A stretch of 64,000 bases of DNA from Zarea fungicola. Lineage: Eukaryota; Ascomycota; Sordariomycetes; Hypocreales; Cordycipitaceae. Below the pieces are notes generated by a model. That model worked only from the letters and a program-made list of their open reading frames with translations, had not been told where the DNA came from and made no database searches. Location of the stretch: the NCBI GenBank assembly GCA_900169235.1, contig FWCC01000253.1:146243-210242 (forward strand), written 5' to 3'. Position 1 is the stretch's first letter, and each line of letters begins with the position of its first letter. A program made the translations under genes and the position numbers. Shown piece by piece: positions 47,206 to 59,868 of the stretch.

Positions 47206-48128
47206 CTATTCCCTCTTCCAGTCTTCAAACTCGATTTCTAGGTGCGCTTTGAGCTGTGTAAACTTGTTGCCAAAGTTCTCCCCGCACCGCCAGCACTTCA
47301 AATCCTGCTGCATATAGCCCGCGTGCCTGGTCTGCCGCCTTGGGTCATCCTCTGCCAGCGGGAAGTCATTAATGTCGACTAGAAATGGAGTGGTGAACGA
47401 GTTGTAGTGCTTGCGGTGCTTCAGTTTCGTCGAGTGCATATCCCGCGACAAGACGTGAATGTGGACGTGGGACATGCTCGGGACTGCGTGCACACCGCAC
47501 ATCACCTCAGCCTCCCAGTCTCGGCCCAGGGGCAGCTCCCCATCACCGTCTGCTACGTCTACTTCACCGTTGAGAACGGCCTGACGCGTAGCCTCGCTCT
47601 TGCTGTACTGTCCAAGCTGTCGCTGGAGCTCCGCGGCCACGAGCGCCTTTGTCTTGGCGACCTGTGCCTTGACCTGTGCGAGGAACACTGGGTCGGCGAG
47701 GGCTTCAAATGGGTGCAAGAGGTAGACAGTGGCGGAGCGTGGAAGAATAAGCGTATGTACCGTAGCCTTGGGGAACTTGTCGTGTATTACGACAAAGTCC
47801 TCGTCGTGTGCAATGACGGTTGACGCGGGAAAGGTGGCCGGGTCATCGAGGTAAGCGCCCAGACCCATGCGGTCTTTGAACGGGTTGCCGCCGTATGAGC
47901 GGGAATTTTTAGAAGATGAAGAAGCAGAAGCAGAAGCAGTATGCTTTTTCTGCGCGCTCATCAGTGTTGCGACTATTGCGTGTCGTCTATTAGCTGCTGA
48001 TGACTAGCGAGGGAAAGTGTGACCTTACAGGCATTTTTACGCTTCCCTTTTGCAGGGGACCGCTCTGGTGTGACCTTGATATCCTCATTTGAAAACAATT
48101 CTTCTGAACCTGGCTTATTGTCTGTCAT
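47206..48128 (-). CDS. HNT3: Aprataxin (Hnt3), DNA-adenylate hydrolase
   Basis: Exons 48128-48029 and 47972-47206 join in a Phe codon (KRKNAF/ATLMSAQKK) to 288 residues. Aprataxin removes AMP left on 5' DNA ends by aborted ligation. The HIT domain holds IAHDEDFVVIHDKFPKATVHTLILPR and the histidine triad SHVHIHVLS (about 202-207), followed by STKLKHRKHYNSF. The C-terminal zinc finger is CWRCG..F..HLEIEFEDW (C2HE type), which binds DNA. An internal ATG at 47961 opens exon 2 and is easily mistaken for the start; exon 1 adds MTDNKPGSEEL and an RNAF-type motif seen before fungal aprataxins' HIT domains. It ends convergently with the AT-hook gene. Confidence 0.92.
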
Positions 48129-48441
48129 TTTGCTGTTTCCAGCTCTAATGCGCTGGTTTTCCTTCGTCGGGGATGTTTAGTTTGAACGTTTGTCATGTTT
48201 GCTTCGCCACTTTTGGTAGAGCTGCCTAAAGTGACAACTACCTACCAATAGTAGCTTCAGCGCTACGAATCGCTGGTAGCAGTTGAAGCGATAATAGTTA
48301 TATATATATATATATATATATATTCTTTTTATTCCCGATGTCCATGTTCATATCTGTATATATTGTCTATATTTATTTTTCGAATCTTCCTGTTATGCTC
48401 GCAAGTCTCAATCAAACTTTTATTCACAACACCTACTTCTT
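48129..48441. other. Short intergenic region with TA repeat
   Basis: 313 bases between the aprataxin start and the helicase stop; contains the (TA)12 run. Confidence 0.5.
48299..48322. repeat. (TA)12 microsatellite
   Basis: Twelve TA units in the aprataxin promoter region, 171 bases upstream of its ATG. Confidence 0.9.
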
Positions 48442-51400
48442 TTATGCATCCAGCCCATTCAACTCTATAAGTTTCGTCACTAGTTTTATGACTTCATTGT
48501 TCCGCAGGTCCAGGCCAGGCTGTTCCACCTTGTCTGCAATCAAATTGTCCACCATGCCACGCAATCGCGCAACAAGGACACCGATACGCGCCCAGCCGCG
48601 TAGCCTTAGCCATCCATCTACCAACAAGCCGCGACCGAGCGTGTCCAGCTCAATTGGGCCCGAGAACATGAGTAAAGTATATACGTTGAATGCTGTTTGT
48701 TTGTCAATTAGCTTCCCTGTTTTAATATTCCAGTCGTGCTTTTTTGGAGACAAAACGTACGGGAAAGATCACGGATAAACACTTTAGAAGTTGCCATAAT
48801 GTTAAAATAGGCCATGTAGGCCGCGTGCCCCGGAAGGCCCTGGCTGTCAAAGATTGTGCTGCTCGGATGAACAAACACGCGCCCATTCTCCTGGTTGAAA
48901 TACTTGATGGAGCGCGCTTCCGGGTCCAGTTCCACTGCGCCGGACATGGAGCTGGCGAACTTCTTGTCCGGGTATTGAATCCTCGCAATCTGCGGCGTAA
49001 AAGCTGACGCAATCAAAGCGCGGAGCAGTTTTGAGTTTCGCTTACTACTATTGCCGTTGTCCGCCGCCGCCGCAGCTTCAATGGTGTATTCTTCCGCCGC
49101 AGCTGCCTCTTTCGGTGAAACCAGGCCCATCTCGGCCAAAGCTGCGTAGTATTGCGACTTGGTGTTGGAAATATCTGACAGTATCATGTGTGATAAGAAG
49201 GACTCATCGCAAAAGGCGCGAACTTGCTTTTGCGCTATCCTATCACGAATCAGCGACCGCCATTCTGTATACGCAGCGAGATCCGTCAAGAGATCACCGT
49301 CACCGGTAAAGAATCGCATGCGAGCCTCCTTGGCCGCTTCACGCTTATCCTGCGGAGAGACAAAGGGGCTCTTGGTACTCAGGATGGCCGCAATCGTCAC
49401 GCAGTCATCCAGACAGCCAAATATAGCGCCAAAGATCATGAGTTTGCCGCAGCGCAAATCTGTTGGAAGCATGGCCAGCTGCTGGCCCATGGCCGTTAGC
49501 TCGTCGCTATCGAGAGCGCCCATGCGGCGCAGCAGCTTCATAGCGCCCTCAATTGCCTTTGCCTCGGGCGGCGTCGGCGAGCGACCGAGGAACCGGGCAA
49601 CGTCACGCATGCCCATGGCACGCACCGATAGGCACAGCTGCTCAAGCGGTACGCGCCGAATCTCCGGCTCGGGCCGCTCCGCCATTTGATTCTCGAGGTG
49701 CTGCGTGTATAACTTATAGCATTTGCCCTCTTGGACACGACCAGCACGACCCCGGCGCTGCTTGCAGGCGGCGCGCGAGGCCCATGTCTCCTCCAGCTTG
49801 CGCATGTTGTTGCCTGGGTCAAAGCTTGTTTCTTTCACCTTGCCGCTGTCAATGACAGCGACTATGTCGTCTATTGTAATGGAGGTTTCGGCCACGTTGG
49901 TCGCGACAACCACCTTGCGCTTACCAGGCGGAGCCCTGGCAAACACACGCTTCTGCTCGCGCGTCTCTAGGGAGGCATGCAATGGGAGCACATGCAGAGA
50001 GGGAATAGACCGCAGTGCATGGCACGTTTGCGAGATTTCACCAACACCGGGAAGGAAAATCAGAATCCCGCCTGGCTGCTTATCATACGAGAGCTCATAG
50101 TCGACCGCCTTTACAGCTTCCACAATGAGGCTGTAGTTGATCCGATGACCCAGTTTCTGAATAATTTTTCCCATCTGGTCGTCACCAATGAACCCACCAT
50201 CTGGAGTATCCGCATTGTAGCCCGTCATGCGGATCACATCGTCTAGGTAATATTCAGTGACAGGGAAGGTCCGACCTTCAATTTCGACGGCGCCGACCTT
50301 CAGCCCCTCGGACGCAAAATAGTTTATAAATGATGCAGCATCCAGCGTAGCAGACATGAGAATCAGCTTCAATGCATCCTTCTTCATACGCAGCAACTCC
50401 CGGATCAGGTTGAGCAAAAAGTCTGTATCCAGACTTCTCTCATGGACTTCATCGACAATGACGTGGCTTACATCGGCAAGAGATGCCACCACGTCTTCCA
50501 CCCTGCCACCAGAAGTCTGGAGACGACGCAAGAGAATACCGGTCGTCATAAAAGTTATTCTAGTGTCTTTTGACTGTTGTGACTCACCTCGGATGATGTA
50601 TCCGACTTCCTGTCCCACACGCCCGCATCTCTCTTCTGCAACGCGGTCAGCGAGACCGAGTGCCGAAATACGACGTGGCTGTGTGACGAGCATATTGGCA
50701 CAGTTGCCCAGGCCCTTTCCGTATAAGTCATCCAGGATAAACTGCACAGACTGCGTCGATTTACCAGAACCAGTTTCTCCGCTGATGATCGTTACGTGGT
50801 TATCCGCAACGGTCTTGACGATCCTTTGGCGCATAGACCACGCGGGCAGTCTTTGCCTTTTTCCGAGCATTTCCTTCCATGCAGAGCCTTCCTGGCGTTT
50901 ATCCCATGCAGCTTTGCTGTGGGGGTCAGGGCTCCATCTGATAGACCTCGCTGGTGGCTTTTGTCTCTTCCTTGACTTAATGGCATCACCGGGCAGTTGC
51001 TCAGATGCAGCTGACGATACGGCCGAAATGTCCACCAGTCTCCCGGGATGCTCAATAATGTCATTGATATTTTGGTGAATCCAGTCCAGCACCAGGAACA
51101 CTTTCATTGGCTCGTCTTTTAGCGAAGAGTCGATATACTCCAGCGCCTTGCGCACAATACTCAGCTTGATGTATGACGGCAGTTTGGCAATGATTCCAAT
51201 GATCAACGTGTTTGGATAATTTGACCCCCGCCGAACCTGCAGAGACGCTTCCACCTTGTGAGGAGGATTCTTGACTGATTCAAGCTGTATTGTGATCGTG
51301 TCATCGCCATCTCTTGAAAATAAGCAACCGTACATCGCTTCCAAACTCTCTATCTCCTCACGCCATTGCTCTTCCGGTGATCCCATGTCCAGAAATTCAA

Positions 51401-52637
51401 GGGACTCAACCTGGTCCTCTTCACCACCTATTTTTGGACGTGAAAAGAGCAGCTTCTGGAGAGCTTCGGCCGTTTTGCCCTCATCGCCGCCCACCTGATC
51501 ATAGACTCTCGCACACAATTCCAACGAGTACCCGTTTTGTGACAAACGCTGAATGGCACCGTCCCTCCGGAGGTCATTTGTGCCAATCGTCACGCCAGCG
51601 GCATACTTTTCAGGCAGCGCCCATCGTGGTAGATCATCCTCCGGTACATGAATAAGCAGCCACTCAAGCGTCTCCTCGCGGTCCTTGCAGTACTCGACAG
51701 CTTCTTCGACGTGGCTATTTCGGAAGCCAATCTTGCACAGTTCCAACACGACGTTCTCCTTTTGCATCTTGGACATGTGTACTGCGTACGGGTTCCACGA
51801 AACGCCGCTACGTAGGAGATTCTCCAGCTGCGATCGTGTCTGGCGACCCATTTCCACAGTCGGTGCATTTGTCCAGCCCTTCATAATGTCAAACCTTGCG
51901 CTGCCGGCGAAGCCACCGCCTCCTCCACCGCTGCCGCCTCCTCTACCTCCGGCGTTGCTCAGCAGCGCCAGGCCCGCAGCGCCGGGCATGGCTTCAGCCT
52001 TGGCTTTCAGAGCATCGGCCTCCTTACGCTTCTTCTCTACAGCGGCCTTGGCCTCTTGCCTTTCATGAAACGTCTTGAAAGGGTCTGCGTCGTAGATCCA
52101 CCCCTTGCCCTCCTTGACATCCAGCGCCTTGAGTGCCTGGAAGTCCTTCCAGAGAGCCTTGTGGTCCGGCGGCAGCACCATGTGCTTGTTCTGCATGCTG
52201 CAGACGCGGAACAGCGCATACGTCGCCGCTGCATGCTTAGCTTCTATGGCCGTGTCCCGAATTATGAGGTGCTTGTGCGTTGGCGGGATTTTGAACGGCT
52301 CCAGCCGCGTGGTCTGCTGGGTCTTGGTGTCCTTTGCGCTCAGCGTAACAAACACGGAGAAGCCCTCTGCAGTCTTGATAGTACTGTAGTCAGGTCGGTC
52401 CCACTTCTGCTTCTGGCAGTATTCACTCAACAGGTTCACAGGGAGCTTGCCCGTCCATGAGGAGCCGCCTATAAGCTGTTTGACCGTAGGCTTGGGAGGG
52501 CCAACCGAACCCAGCTCGGGAGGCGGCAGCACTTCCGGTTTCATGCCCTTTTTACCCTTTGCGGCCTCTTTTCCTATGGCGGCAGGCACAGGCACCTTGG
52601 GGGGCTCTGCAGCCTTGGCCTTTCCCTTTTTCACCAT
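48442..52637 (-). CDS. DEAH-box ATP-dependent helicase (DHX57/YLR419W-like)
   Basis: Exons 52637-48761 and 48692-48442 give 1375 residues. The junction DLS/PFNVYTLLMFSG restores the conserved OB-fold end; the intron is 68 bp. Order of parts: basic N-terminus (MVKKGKAKAAEPPK), a Gly-rich stretch (about 230-245), a UBA-like region (about 340-400), an RWD domain (EEQWREEIESLEAMYG, about 415), then the helicase core with GETGSGKST (about 617), DEVHERSLDTDFLL (about 730), SATLDA, the motif TNVAETSITIDD and QRRGRAGR, followed by HA2 and OB-fold domains. RWD and UBA before a DEAH core define the DHX57 group; DHX36/MLE types lack them. It probably remodels RNA on ribosomes or mRNPs; the specific role of the fungal member is unclear. 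Confidence 0.92.
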
Positions 52638-53954
52638 GTTTGGCTTCTCGATTTGAATCGATGTGAGCTTTTCTTTGTGCGACACAAAAATTTCTTTGCT
52701 GGTATTTAGGCTGCCATTGGTCCACAGTGAGAACCAAATTCCACACTTAAAATACCTTAAAACAACAAGGCTTATGATTATGGTATGTGCAAGGAAGGCG
52801 GGAAAATGGCCGGAATGACGGTTGAAAAAGTTTCGTGGCCAAAAACTATCAGACAACTCCACGCTTGCGACATAAACATGGCAATGTCTACGGCTATGCC
52901 CCACATACGCATATAAGACACCATTACGGTGCTGTTTCACGGCTGGCCAAGAGAGAACCTCACAAATCTATTTCATCCATGAACAGTGTATTTCCATTAC
53001 AATTTTTATGCTCCAGCTATTACTGGACATATTACTACACTTCGGTGCCTATGAACATTGAAATGAATACGGCGTGGATATGAGCAGAAACTGCCTTCAC
53101 GAATAAGAGCAGTCACAGGTGCCGAGGAAGAGGAGTAGTACCGTATATAAAGAATATCTCAAACATAGGCCAACTTAGACGGGGAATCGACCATATATCT
53201 TTCCTCAATATCTTCAAAGATAGTGTCCGCCATGTGCAGGTGTACGCTCACCACCCTTTGTACTATTATCCAATACAGCTTGCTCGGCTACAAATCAAGT
53301 TTTCTAGTTTAATTTGGGGGAAAGGGGTTATTTTTATTTCGCTACAACTAGAAACGTGAAGGCTGGAAAGTACGTTGGCCACTTGGTAGCGTACATTCTG
53401 CGCTTTTATTCCACCGTTGTCGGTTGCAGTTTGCACTAGCATTGACTGCCCGTAGTTGCAATGCCCCATCAATAAACAATACCCAGTGGCGGCCGACACC
53501 ATGTAGACCAGACGCTGGGAGGTTTACAGGGAGCCTCTCCGTTTTCTTTCATCCATGGCCTGCGGCCCAATGCGGTGGCTCGATTTCACTCATCAAATCA
53601 TCTCTAGGCTGGAGCTTTCAAGCTACCATAGGGCCTCTTATACTGTACTTCTTTCCGTCCATGAAAATGCATTAACCTGATTATAAAAATGACTAGTGCT
53701 ATGTTGATATTTGGGAATGTAGGGTGAATGGGTAATCAGGGAAGGGTATGTAGTGTTATGTTCAGGGAAATCGGCATTGCTTGTGAGCAATAAAACTGGC
53801 ATGCGCTGATTGGCGTGCTTATGTTGCTTGTTGTTGTCAAGATTTATTGTTGTAAGGTGTTGGGGATGACTGAGATGACATGTTGGTATATCATCGACTA
53901 AGTTCATTCATACGTCGCAATGCGACAGAGTCCATCGTTTTCCATGCAGACACT
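52638..53954. other. 1.3-kb intergenic region
   Basis: Between the helicase start and the importin alpha stop. It holds the helicase promoter; no gene supported. An open frame upstream of the helicase ATG reaches to about 52940 but has no conserved content. Confidence 0.45.
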
Positions 53955-55971
53955 TTACATGTCCATGGAGTCACCTCCGTTGGCAAAGTTGAAGCCGCCA
54001 GGCTGGCCGGAGCCGTTGGTGCCGAAGCCAAACTGGCCGTTGGCGCCGGCAGGCTGAGCCATGCCCTCATCGGCATTCTCCTCCTCATCAGAGAAGTACT
54101 TCTCGATAATGTTGTAGGCCTTCATGTAAATCTCCTCGTTGGCGTTGTTCTGACAGTCGTGAATCTTCTCCATGCCACCGCACTCCTCGATGAAGAGGGC
54201 GTACTTGTTAAGACTCTCGGCACCTTCACCAGCAGCCTGCTTGTCCAAGTCACCAATCTTGAGAATATTCTCAAGACCGTCAAGGGCAACCTGGATGATT
54301 TTATTATCAGGGCAGATGAGGAGGTCACAGAGGGGCTTGATGCAGCCTTGAGCGACGAGGTATCGGATTTGCTCCGGCTTCTGCAGTCCTCCGGACGTAG
54401 CGTTACTGATAGCCCAGCAGGCCTCCTTACGGGTCTTGAGATCACCGTTCTGGAGAAGATGAATCAGAGGAGGAATGATGTTGGCATCAACGACGGCCTG
54501 GATCTGAGAAGAGTTCCCAGCGGTGATGTTGGAAATGGTCCAGCAGGCCTCCTTGCGAATACCATCCTTGGTAGAGCTGAGGAGGGAAAGCAGGCAGGGA
54601 AGTGCACCACAGTTAATGATGACCTGGGTCTGCATGTCATCACCAGTAACAATGTTGCCGACGGAGCGGAGAGCAGGAGTCTGGACAGAGGTGGAAGCGT
54701 GCAGCAGAAGCTCCACAAGTCTGCGAGGAATGCCGGCCTCGATGACGGCCTGAATCTTCTCATTAGGTCCATCAGAAAGGTAAGAGATGGCCCAGCAAGC
54801 ATCGATGAGGACCTCGTCGTCGAGTGAGTAGACGAGCTTGGAGAGTACAGGAAGGGCAGGAGCAATCTAGTGGTTTGGTTAGCCTTGGTAAGGGTTCAAA
54901 AAGGAGCCTTGTAGAGGACAATCAGCTACATACAGTGTTCCAGTCCGGCTGGGGGGTCTTGCCGCGGCAAAAATTGCTCAGAGTCCAGGTGGCATTGCGG
55001 AGCATACTGAGCTTGCGGCTGTCGCCGAGGAGGTTGAGCAAAGGCTTGAGAGCATTGCAGCTCAGCACGTAATCACGGCAGTGAGGGCTATCACCAGCAA
55101 TGTTTCCGAGGGCCCATACAGCCTGCTCACGCACGTCAGGCTCAGGGCTGGCCAGAAGCTCGACAAAAATAGGCACCGCACCAGCCTCGATGACAACCTG
55201 AGTCTGAGTAGCGGAGCCAGAGGCAATGTTGGTCAGAGCCCAGGCAGCCTCGAACTGAACAAGGGTGTGGGGGGATCGCAGGAATTCGACGAAACGGCTA
55301 ACAACGCCGGTCTTGATGACCTCTTCGATAGGCGGGTTGCGCTCCTTGGACAACAGCTTGCGAAACTTGGTCGTGGCCTGAATTTGCTGTTCCATCTGGT
55401 CGGAAAAGACGCCGGCGACCATCTGGGGGAGGTCCTCATTGAGCTAAAAGAGACGCGGTCAGCAACAGGATTCCTTGTAAGATATGCGCAGGGCAATAGC
55501 AAATCCAATTGTTATTGAGCTTGGGCAAAATGCAATCTCGTTTGGCGGATGCTAGCGAAGCTTTGTGGGGGTTGCGGCAGCGTAATATCCCCCACATCCA
55601 CAGCCGCACACCGAACAAAACAAAAGGAGTAGCAGGCAGCCGAAAAAGAAGGGTTGGCAGAGCTGAAGCAGCGTTCATGCCAGCTGGCGGCGCCTCCGTA
55701 AAATGCAGCAAAATACAACGACACCATGTGTGCATACCTGAGATTCTGTGGGAGCGGACTCATCGTCACTATCCGGGGCGGCGCCAAGCGAGGCGCCAGG
55801 ACGGTTTTCACCAGTGGCAATACCACGACGCTTGGCCAGGTTGTCTTCGCGCTTGGCCTTTCGGATCTCAATCTGTTGCTCCTCGCGGCGGCGGCGAAGT
55901 TCATCGGGCTTGAAGGTGCCTTTGGCCTTGAACTGAGTTCGGCGATGCTCGGGGATGTAGCGTTCAGCCAT
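53955..55971 (-). CDS. Importin alpha (karyopherin alpha, Srp1)
   Basis: Exons 55971-55738, 55443-54934 and 54866-53955 give 551 residues. The adaptor binds nuclear localisation signals and importin beta for nuclear import. The N-terminal importin-beta-binding region is basic ([21 protein letters not shown]). Armadillo repeats follow from about residue 85 to 500, with the NLS-binding Trp/Asn ladder visible as [56 protein letters not shown] and [11 protein letters not shown]. The C-terminus is acidic then Gly/Asn-rich ([24 protein letters not shown]). Length is normal. Intron 1 is 294 bp, the other 67 bp. Confidence 0.96.
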
Positions 55972-56922
55972 GGCGGTCGAATTTTGTGTGTTTTTGATGA
56001 TGGAGGGGCGAGAGGGGGGGGAAGAAACAACAAGGCTGTGGGAGCCAACGACAAAGAGACGCCTTGTTGAGAAAACGAAAATCGGCAGCACAGGAGGAGC
56101 TGTGTGAAATGGAAGAAGGGGGAGCTGCAGCAGTGAGAGCAGTCCGAAAAGTATATGTAAGTTGTGTAAGATGCAAAGAGCAGAAGGATGATGGCGAGCA
56201 GAGTTTGGTAGGTAGTGTGGCTCAAAATGCGGTAGAAATTGGCACTGAAGAGGGTCTTTTTTTTGGTTGCCACAGAGAGAGTGGTGCAGAGGGCCAGAGG
56301 GGCCGCTAAATGGCCCGCTAACTGCTTTCGGGGCCAAGCAGGCCAGCAGCAATGGTGGATTTTACTGCCCTGTTTGCACTTGAGCTCCCCTGTTACAGCT
56401 GAGTGACTACTAACGAGGTCGGTAAAACAGCGCCACTGTGCCAGTGAAACAGTGATGATTGCCTGCAGCTCCCGCTGTCAATGGTGAGGGGCAAGTGAAC
56501 GGTGACCGCAAGTGCAACATTAATTTTGGCCTGAGGCATCACTATGCTTTTGGAGCCAGATCAACTAAGTAGAGGGTACATCTTGTAGCACACAAACTAC
56601 ATCATATGCTCTGTACCTCCCTCCGAAAGGTACATCTTTATCACCCCGCCTCTAGTTTCAATAGAGTTTGTGAGACATTCCTTCGCTTCGCGAACTATGG
56701 CCTCTGGCTGGAGGAGATTGGCCCATCTATCACGTGCTTCCGTGCCATGACGCTGCTAGCCGTCAAACGCGAATGAGAGGCTCCAATACGCGTCGAGTCG
56801 TCAGGTCAGGAGTCTCATCATCCACGCCAATGTTAACACTCTTATACCAGCCACAACCGTCAAATCACATAGTGTAATCAGCCGGGTGCCTATTTGGACA
56901 CAAGCCGGGCAGGCGCGGATAA
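55972..56922. other. Divergent promoter between importin alpha and POT1
   Basis: 951 bases without recognised gene. The open frames covering 55512-56352 minus arise from the intron and leader of importin alpha. Confidence 0.45.
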
Positions 56923-59150
56923 ATGGCCCCCACAGCCACATCCTTTACTCCCATCTCCAAGGTCCTAAATGGCCAGTGTCCATCCGGAAGTTTTATCAAT
57001 GTGACTGGCATAGTCATAGACTTTAGAAGTCCTATTCCTACGAGAGGGGAAGGTATGGATTTCTTTGCTTCATAATCTGTAAACAATTAACAGCAGCTTA
57101 TGTGTCCATCGATTGCAGACTACAAGTGCCAAATTCGTTTCTTTGACGAATCTACTCAAGATGAGGATTCAGGGTCACTGAATTTCAACATCTTTCGTAA
57201 ACTCGACGCTATGCCCTCTCCTGCATGTGGAGATGTTATTGTCATTTTTGGCGCCAAGGTAGGCCGACAGATTTCACCGTAGGCGCTCAACGCTGACACA
57301 ATCAAAAGGTTCAGGTGTACCTGTCTGACTTCTGCTTGATGACCCATTGGACGACTAATATATACATATTTTCGGCTTCAAGCATTCCACGTCCCCCAGA
57401 CGGTGCTTCGGAGGCTCTCCAGGCTGTCGGGAAGAAGCCATCCCGAACCCTCACTGCCGCCGAGTACTGCAACGTGTCCAGCTTCTATCACCGAGTGAGC
57501 AAGGCAAAGCTACCTACAGCCACTGAATTTCAAGAAAAAGTAGCTCAGTCAGCTGAAATCAAGAATAAGTTTAGTCTTCTCAAGGACATAGCTCCAAGTC
57601 GATTTGTCGATGTCATTGCCGAGGTTGTAAAGGAGCCATACGACCTGGGTAATAAATTTACTCTCTGGATATCTGACTACACGGAACATCCAAATTTCTA
57701 TAATTTTTCACTCAAGGGTTTGCCAAGCGACGGCCAATCTAACCCATACAACTACATCGTTGGGGATAGCAGAGCGGCCGGCGACTGGAGCGGCCCATAC
57801 GGCAAGCACAGCATGCAAATGACATGTTTTGAGCCGCATACAGAAGGAATTAGATCGCAAAATATTTCAGTTGGATCCTGGGTCCTCATCCGCAACTTGC
57901 AAATCAAGTATGGTCGGAACAACAACAATCTAGAGGGCTATCTCCGAGAAGACAGACAAGTCAATATATCATTGATGGATCATTTTGATGATGGTGATGT
58001 CATGGATACACGTCTAAAAGAGACGATCAAACGGCGCCGAGACTATGAAAACCAGAGAAAGAAGCAACTCAAGGCCGTCGGCGAAGCCGCCAAGGCCGGC
58101 TTGAAGCGGCGAGCAGCTCTGGAAGATGACGGCAAGCCTCGCAAATCAAACGCAAAGGCCAGACGAAGTGAGAAGCGACAGGCTAATAAAAACGCTACAA
58201 ATACAGAGTCCATGTCTGCCGGTGATCAGTCGACATCGTCAACCCTCGTCAACTCAACTGCGCCCAAAATCAAACTAAATTCTATAAGTAAGCGTCAAAT
58301 TTGGCAGTACATACCCACAGGCAGATGGCCCGACTAACAGACGGCTCAAGTCAAATGTGAAAACGAGAAGCAACCAGTCAGCAGTTTGGCAGAGGTACTG
58401 GAAACGATTTATTTCGAGACACTAGTCGGTACTGAGTCTGTCAAACTACCGCTTCCGTTTATCAATGCCAACTTCCGCGCCCATGTCCGCGTTAAGGATT
58501 ATTTGCCTCACAGACTCGAAGACTTTGCCTTTGCAAAGGTAAAAAGGAGCATATATGATGCCTTATCCGATGATGAGCAGGCAGGGTCGTCGAGTGATGA
58601 CCAGGACGAAACTCTAGATCAGTATATCGATGCCACAAAGATTTCTGGGTGGGAATGGCGCTTCTACTTGCGCCTCGAGGACGCTGAACCATCTGGCGAA
58701 GGGAATACAACGGACAGCCTTTGGGTCGCTGTGGATAATGCAGCCGCCCAGTGTCTTCTCAGTATGAATGCCTCTGACCTACGAAACAGCAAGAGGATGG
58801 TGTCGCGGCTCCGCGAGAAACTGTTTTACCTCTGGGGCGACCTGGAGGAACACAAGACCAAGAAGCTGCTCCAGACAGAGCGGGGGGGGAAGCAGGCCAG
58901 GGCCAACCAGCCACCCGTAGACAGCGACGACGATGAAGACGCGAGTGGTAAAAGTGCTCACCCATTGGCAGATGCAACCTCTCTTGCGCCCGCTAACCGC
59001 CCATTTGCATGCTGCATTAAGCAGTACGGCGTACCAATACGCGAGACGGATGAATTAAAAGCTGATGCAGGCGAGCGACAGCGATGGCAGCGCATGTATG
59101 GCCTTTTTGGAACACAGATTGCAGCGTCAGAAACTGCCAATGCGGAGTAG
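56923..59150 (+). CDS. POT1: Protection of telomeres protein POT1
   Basis: Exons 56923-57052, 57119-57258, 57309-58287 and 58351-59150 give 682 residues, all in frame. POT1 binds the single-stranded G-rich telomere overhang and protects ends as part of the shelterin-like complex. Exon 1 starts MAPTATSFTPISKVLNGQCP, and the first OB fold continues through VTGIVIDFRSPIPTRG and DYKCQIRFFDES to VQVYLSDF, the telomere-binding pattern. The second OB fold includes NKFTLWISDYTEHPNFYNF and VGSWVLIRNLQIKYGRNNNNLEGYLRED. A Lys/Arg-rich stretch (about 330-380) follows, and the C-terminal part has WEWRFYLRLEDA, with acidic insertions, likely the partner-binding domain. Only the first exon and junctions could be mis-set by a few codons. 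It converges on the Scc3 gene. Confidence 0.9.
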
Positions 59151-59868
59151 ATGTATTGTAAAATTTCCACACAATCTCGGGCTTGTCAAAGTCGTTACTG
59201 TTTAGTACATGACGGATACCGTTGTCGAACGTTGTTTGGAAGCTTCAGCCCGTTGAGCAACTAGAGCTGTTGCAATTTCAACCAAGCACAAATTTCATAG
59301 CAAGTGCGCCTCAACGAGTGAGGCTCAGGAAGAATACATTTCCAGGTTTAAATACTATCTCCAGTAAATCAAGTTTCCTCGCATGAAGACATGCGAGCTC
59401 ATTGACCAAGGTTTGAATAAAAAGCGTAAAAGTCAAAGGTAAGCCAGCATGTTTAATAAATAGATCTCCAGTAATAAGCATCATAAGAAACCCCCGCATC
59501 AAATGAAGAAAAACAATCAAGAGAGGACGATAACGGGGCATCACTCAATTCCTCTCACTGGAACAAGCAGTATAGGACGCGCAGAAGCAAAATAGAACTG
59601 GTGTGAACACACACAAAAGTGCAAGAGAAAAGAGAAAGGCAAACGTGTAATCCCTACTGTGCGCTTCATGTAACTTCCTCCAAATAACATAAAAAACCTT
59701 ATTCTCCAAGCTCTCCTTCCATATTGGCGGAGAGGCGAAATTTCTTCTTCCTTCAATTTTGTCACAACTCTCGATGATATATAAACCTTCCTCTCGTCGT
59801 TCACTAGTTTACTTGTTTTTCCGGTCATGATGACTCTTCGTTTCATTCAGTTTGGACAAGGACACATA
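59151..59868. other. Convergent 3' intergenic region
   Basis: 718 bases between POT1 and Scc3 stop codons; no supported gene. The minus open frames at 59311-59544 and 59541-59846 are likely 3' UTR by-products. Confidence 0.45.

Noticed and set aside
50356..51078. 240-codon plus frame inside the helicase gene
   Set aside because: Antisense shadow of the DEAH helicase core.
53880..54827. 315-codon plus frame inside importin alpha
   Set aside because: Antisense shadow of armadillo repeats, which force complementary open frames.
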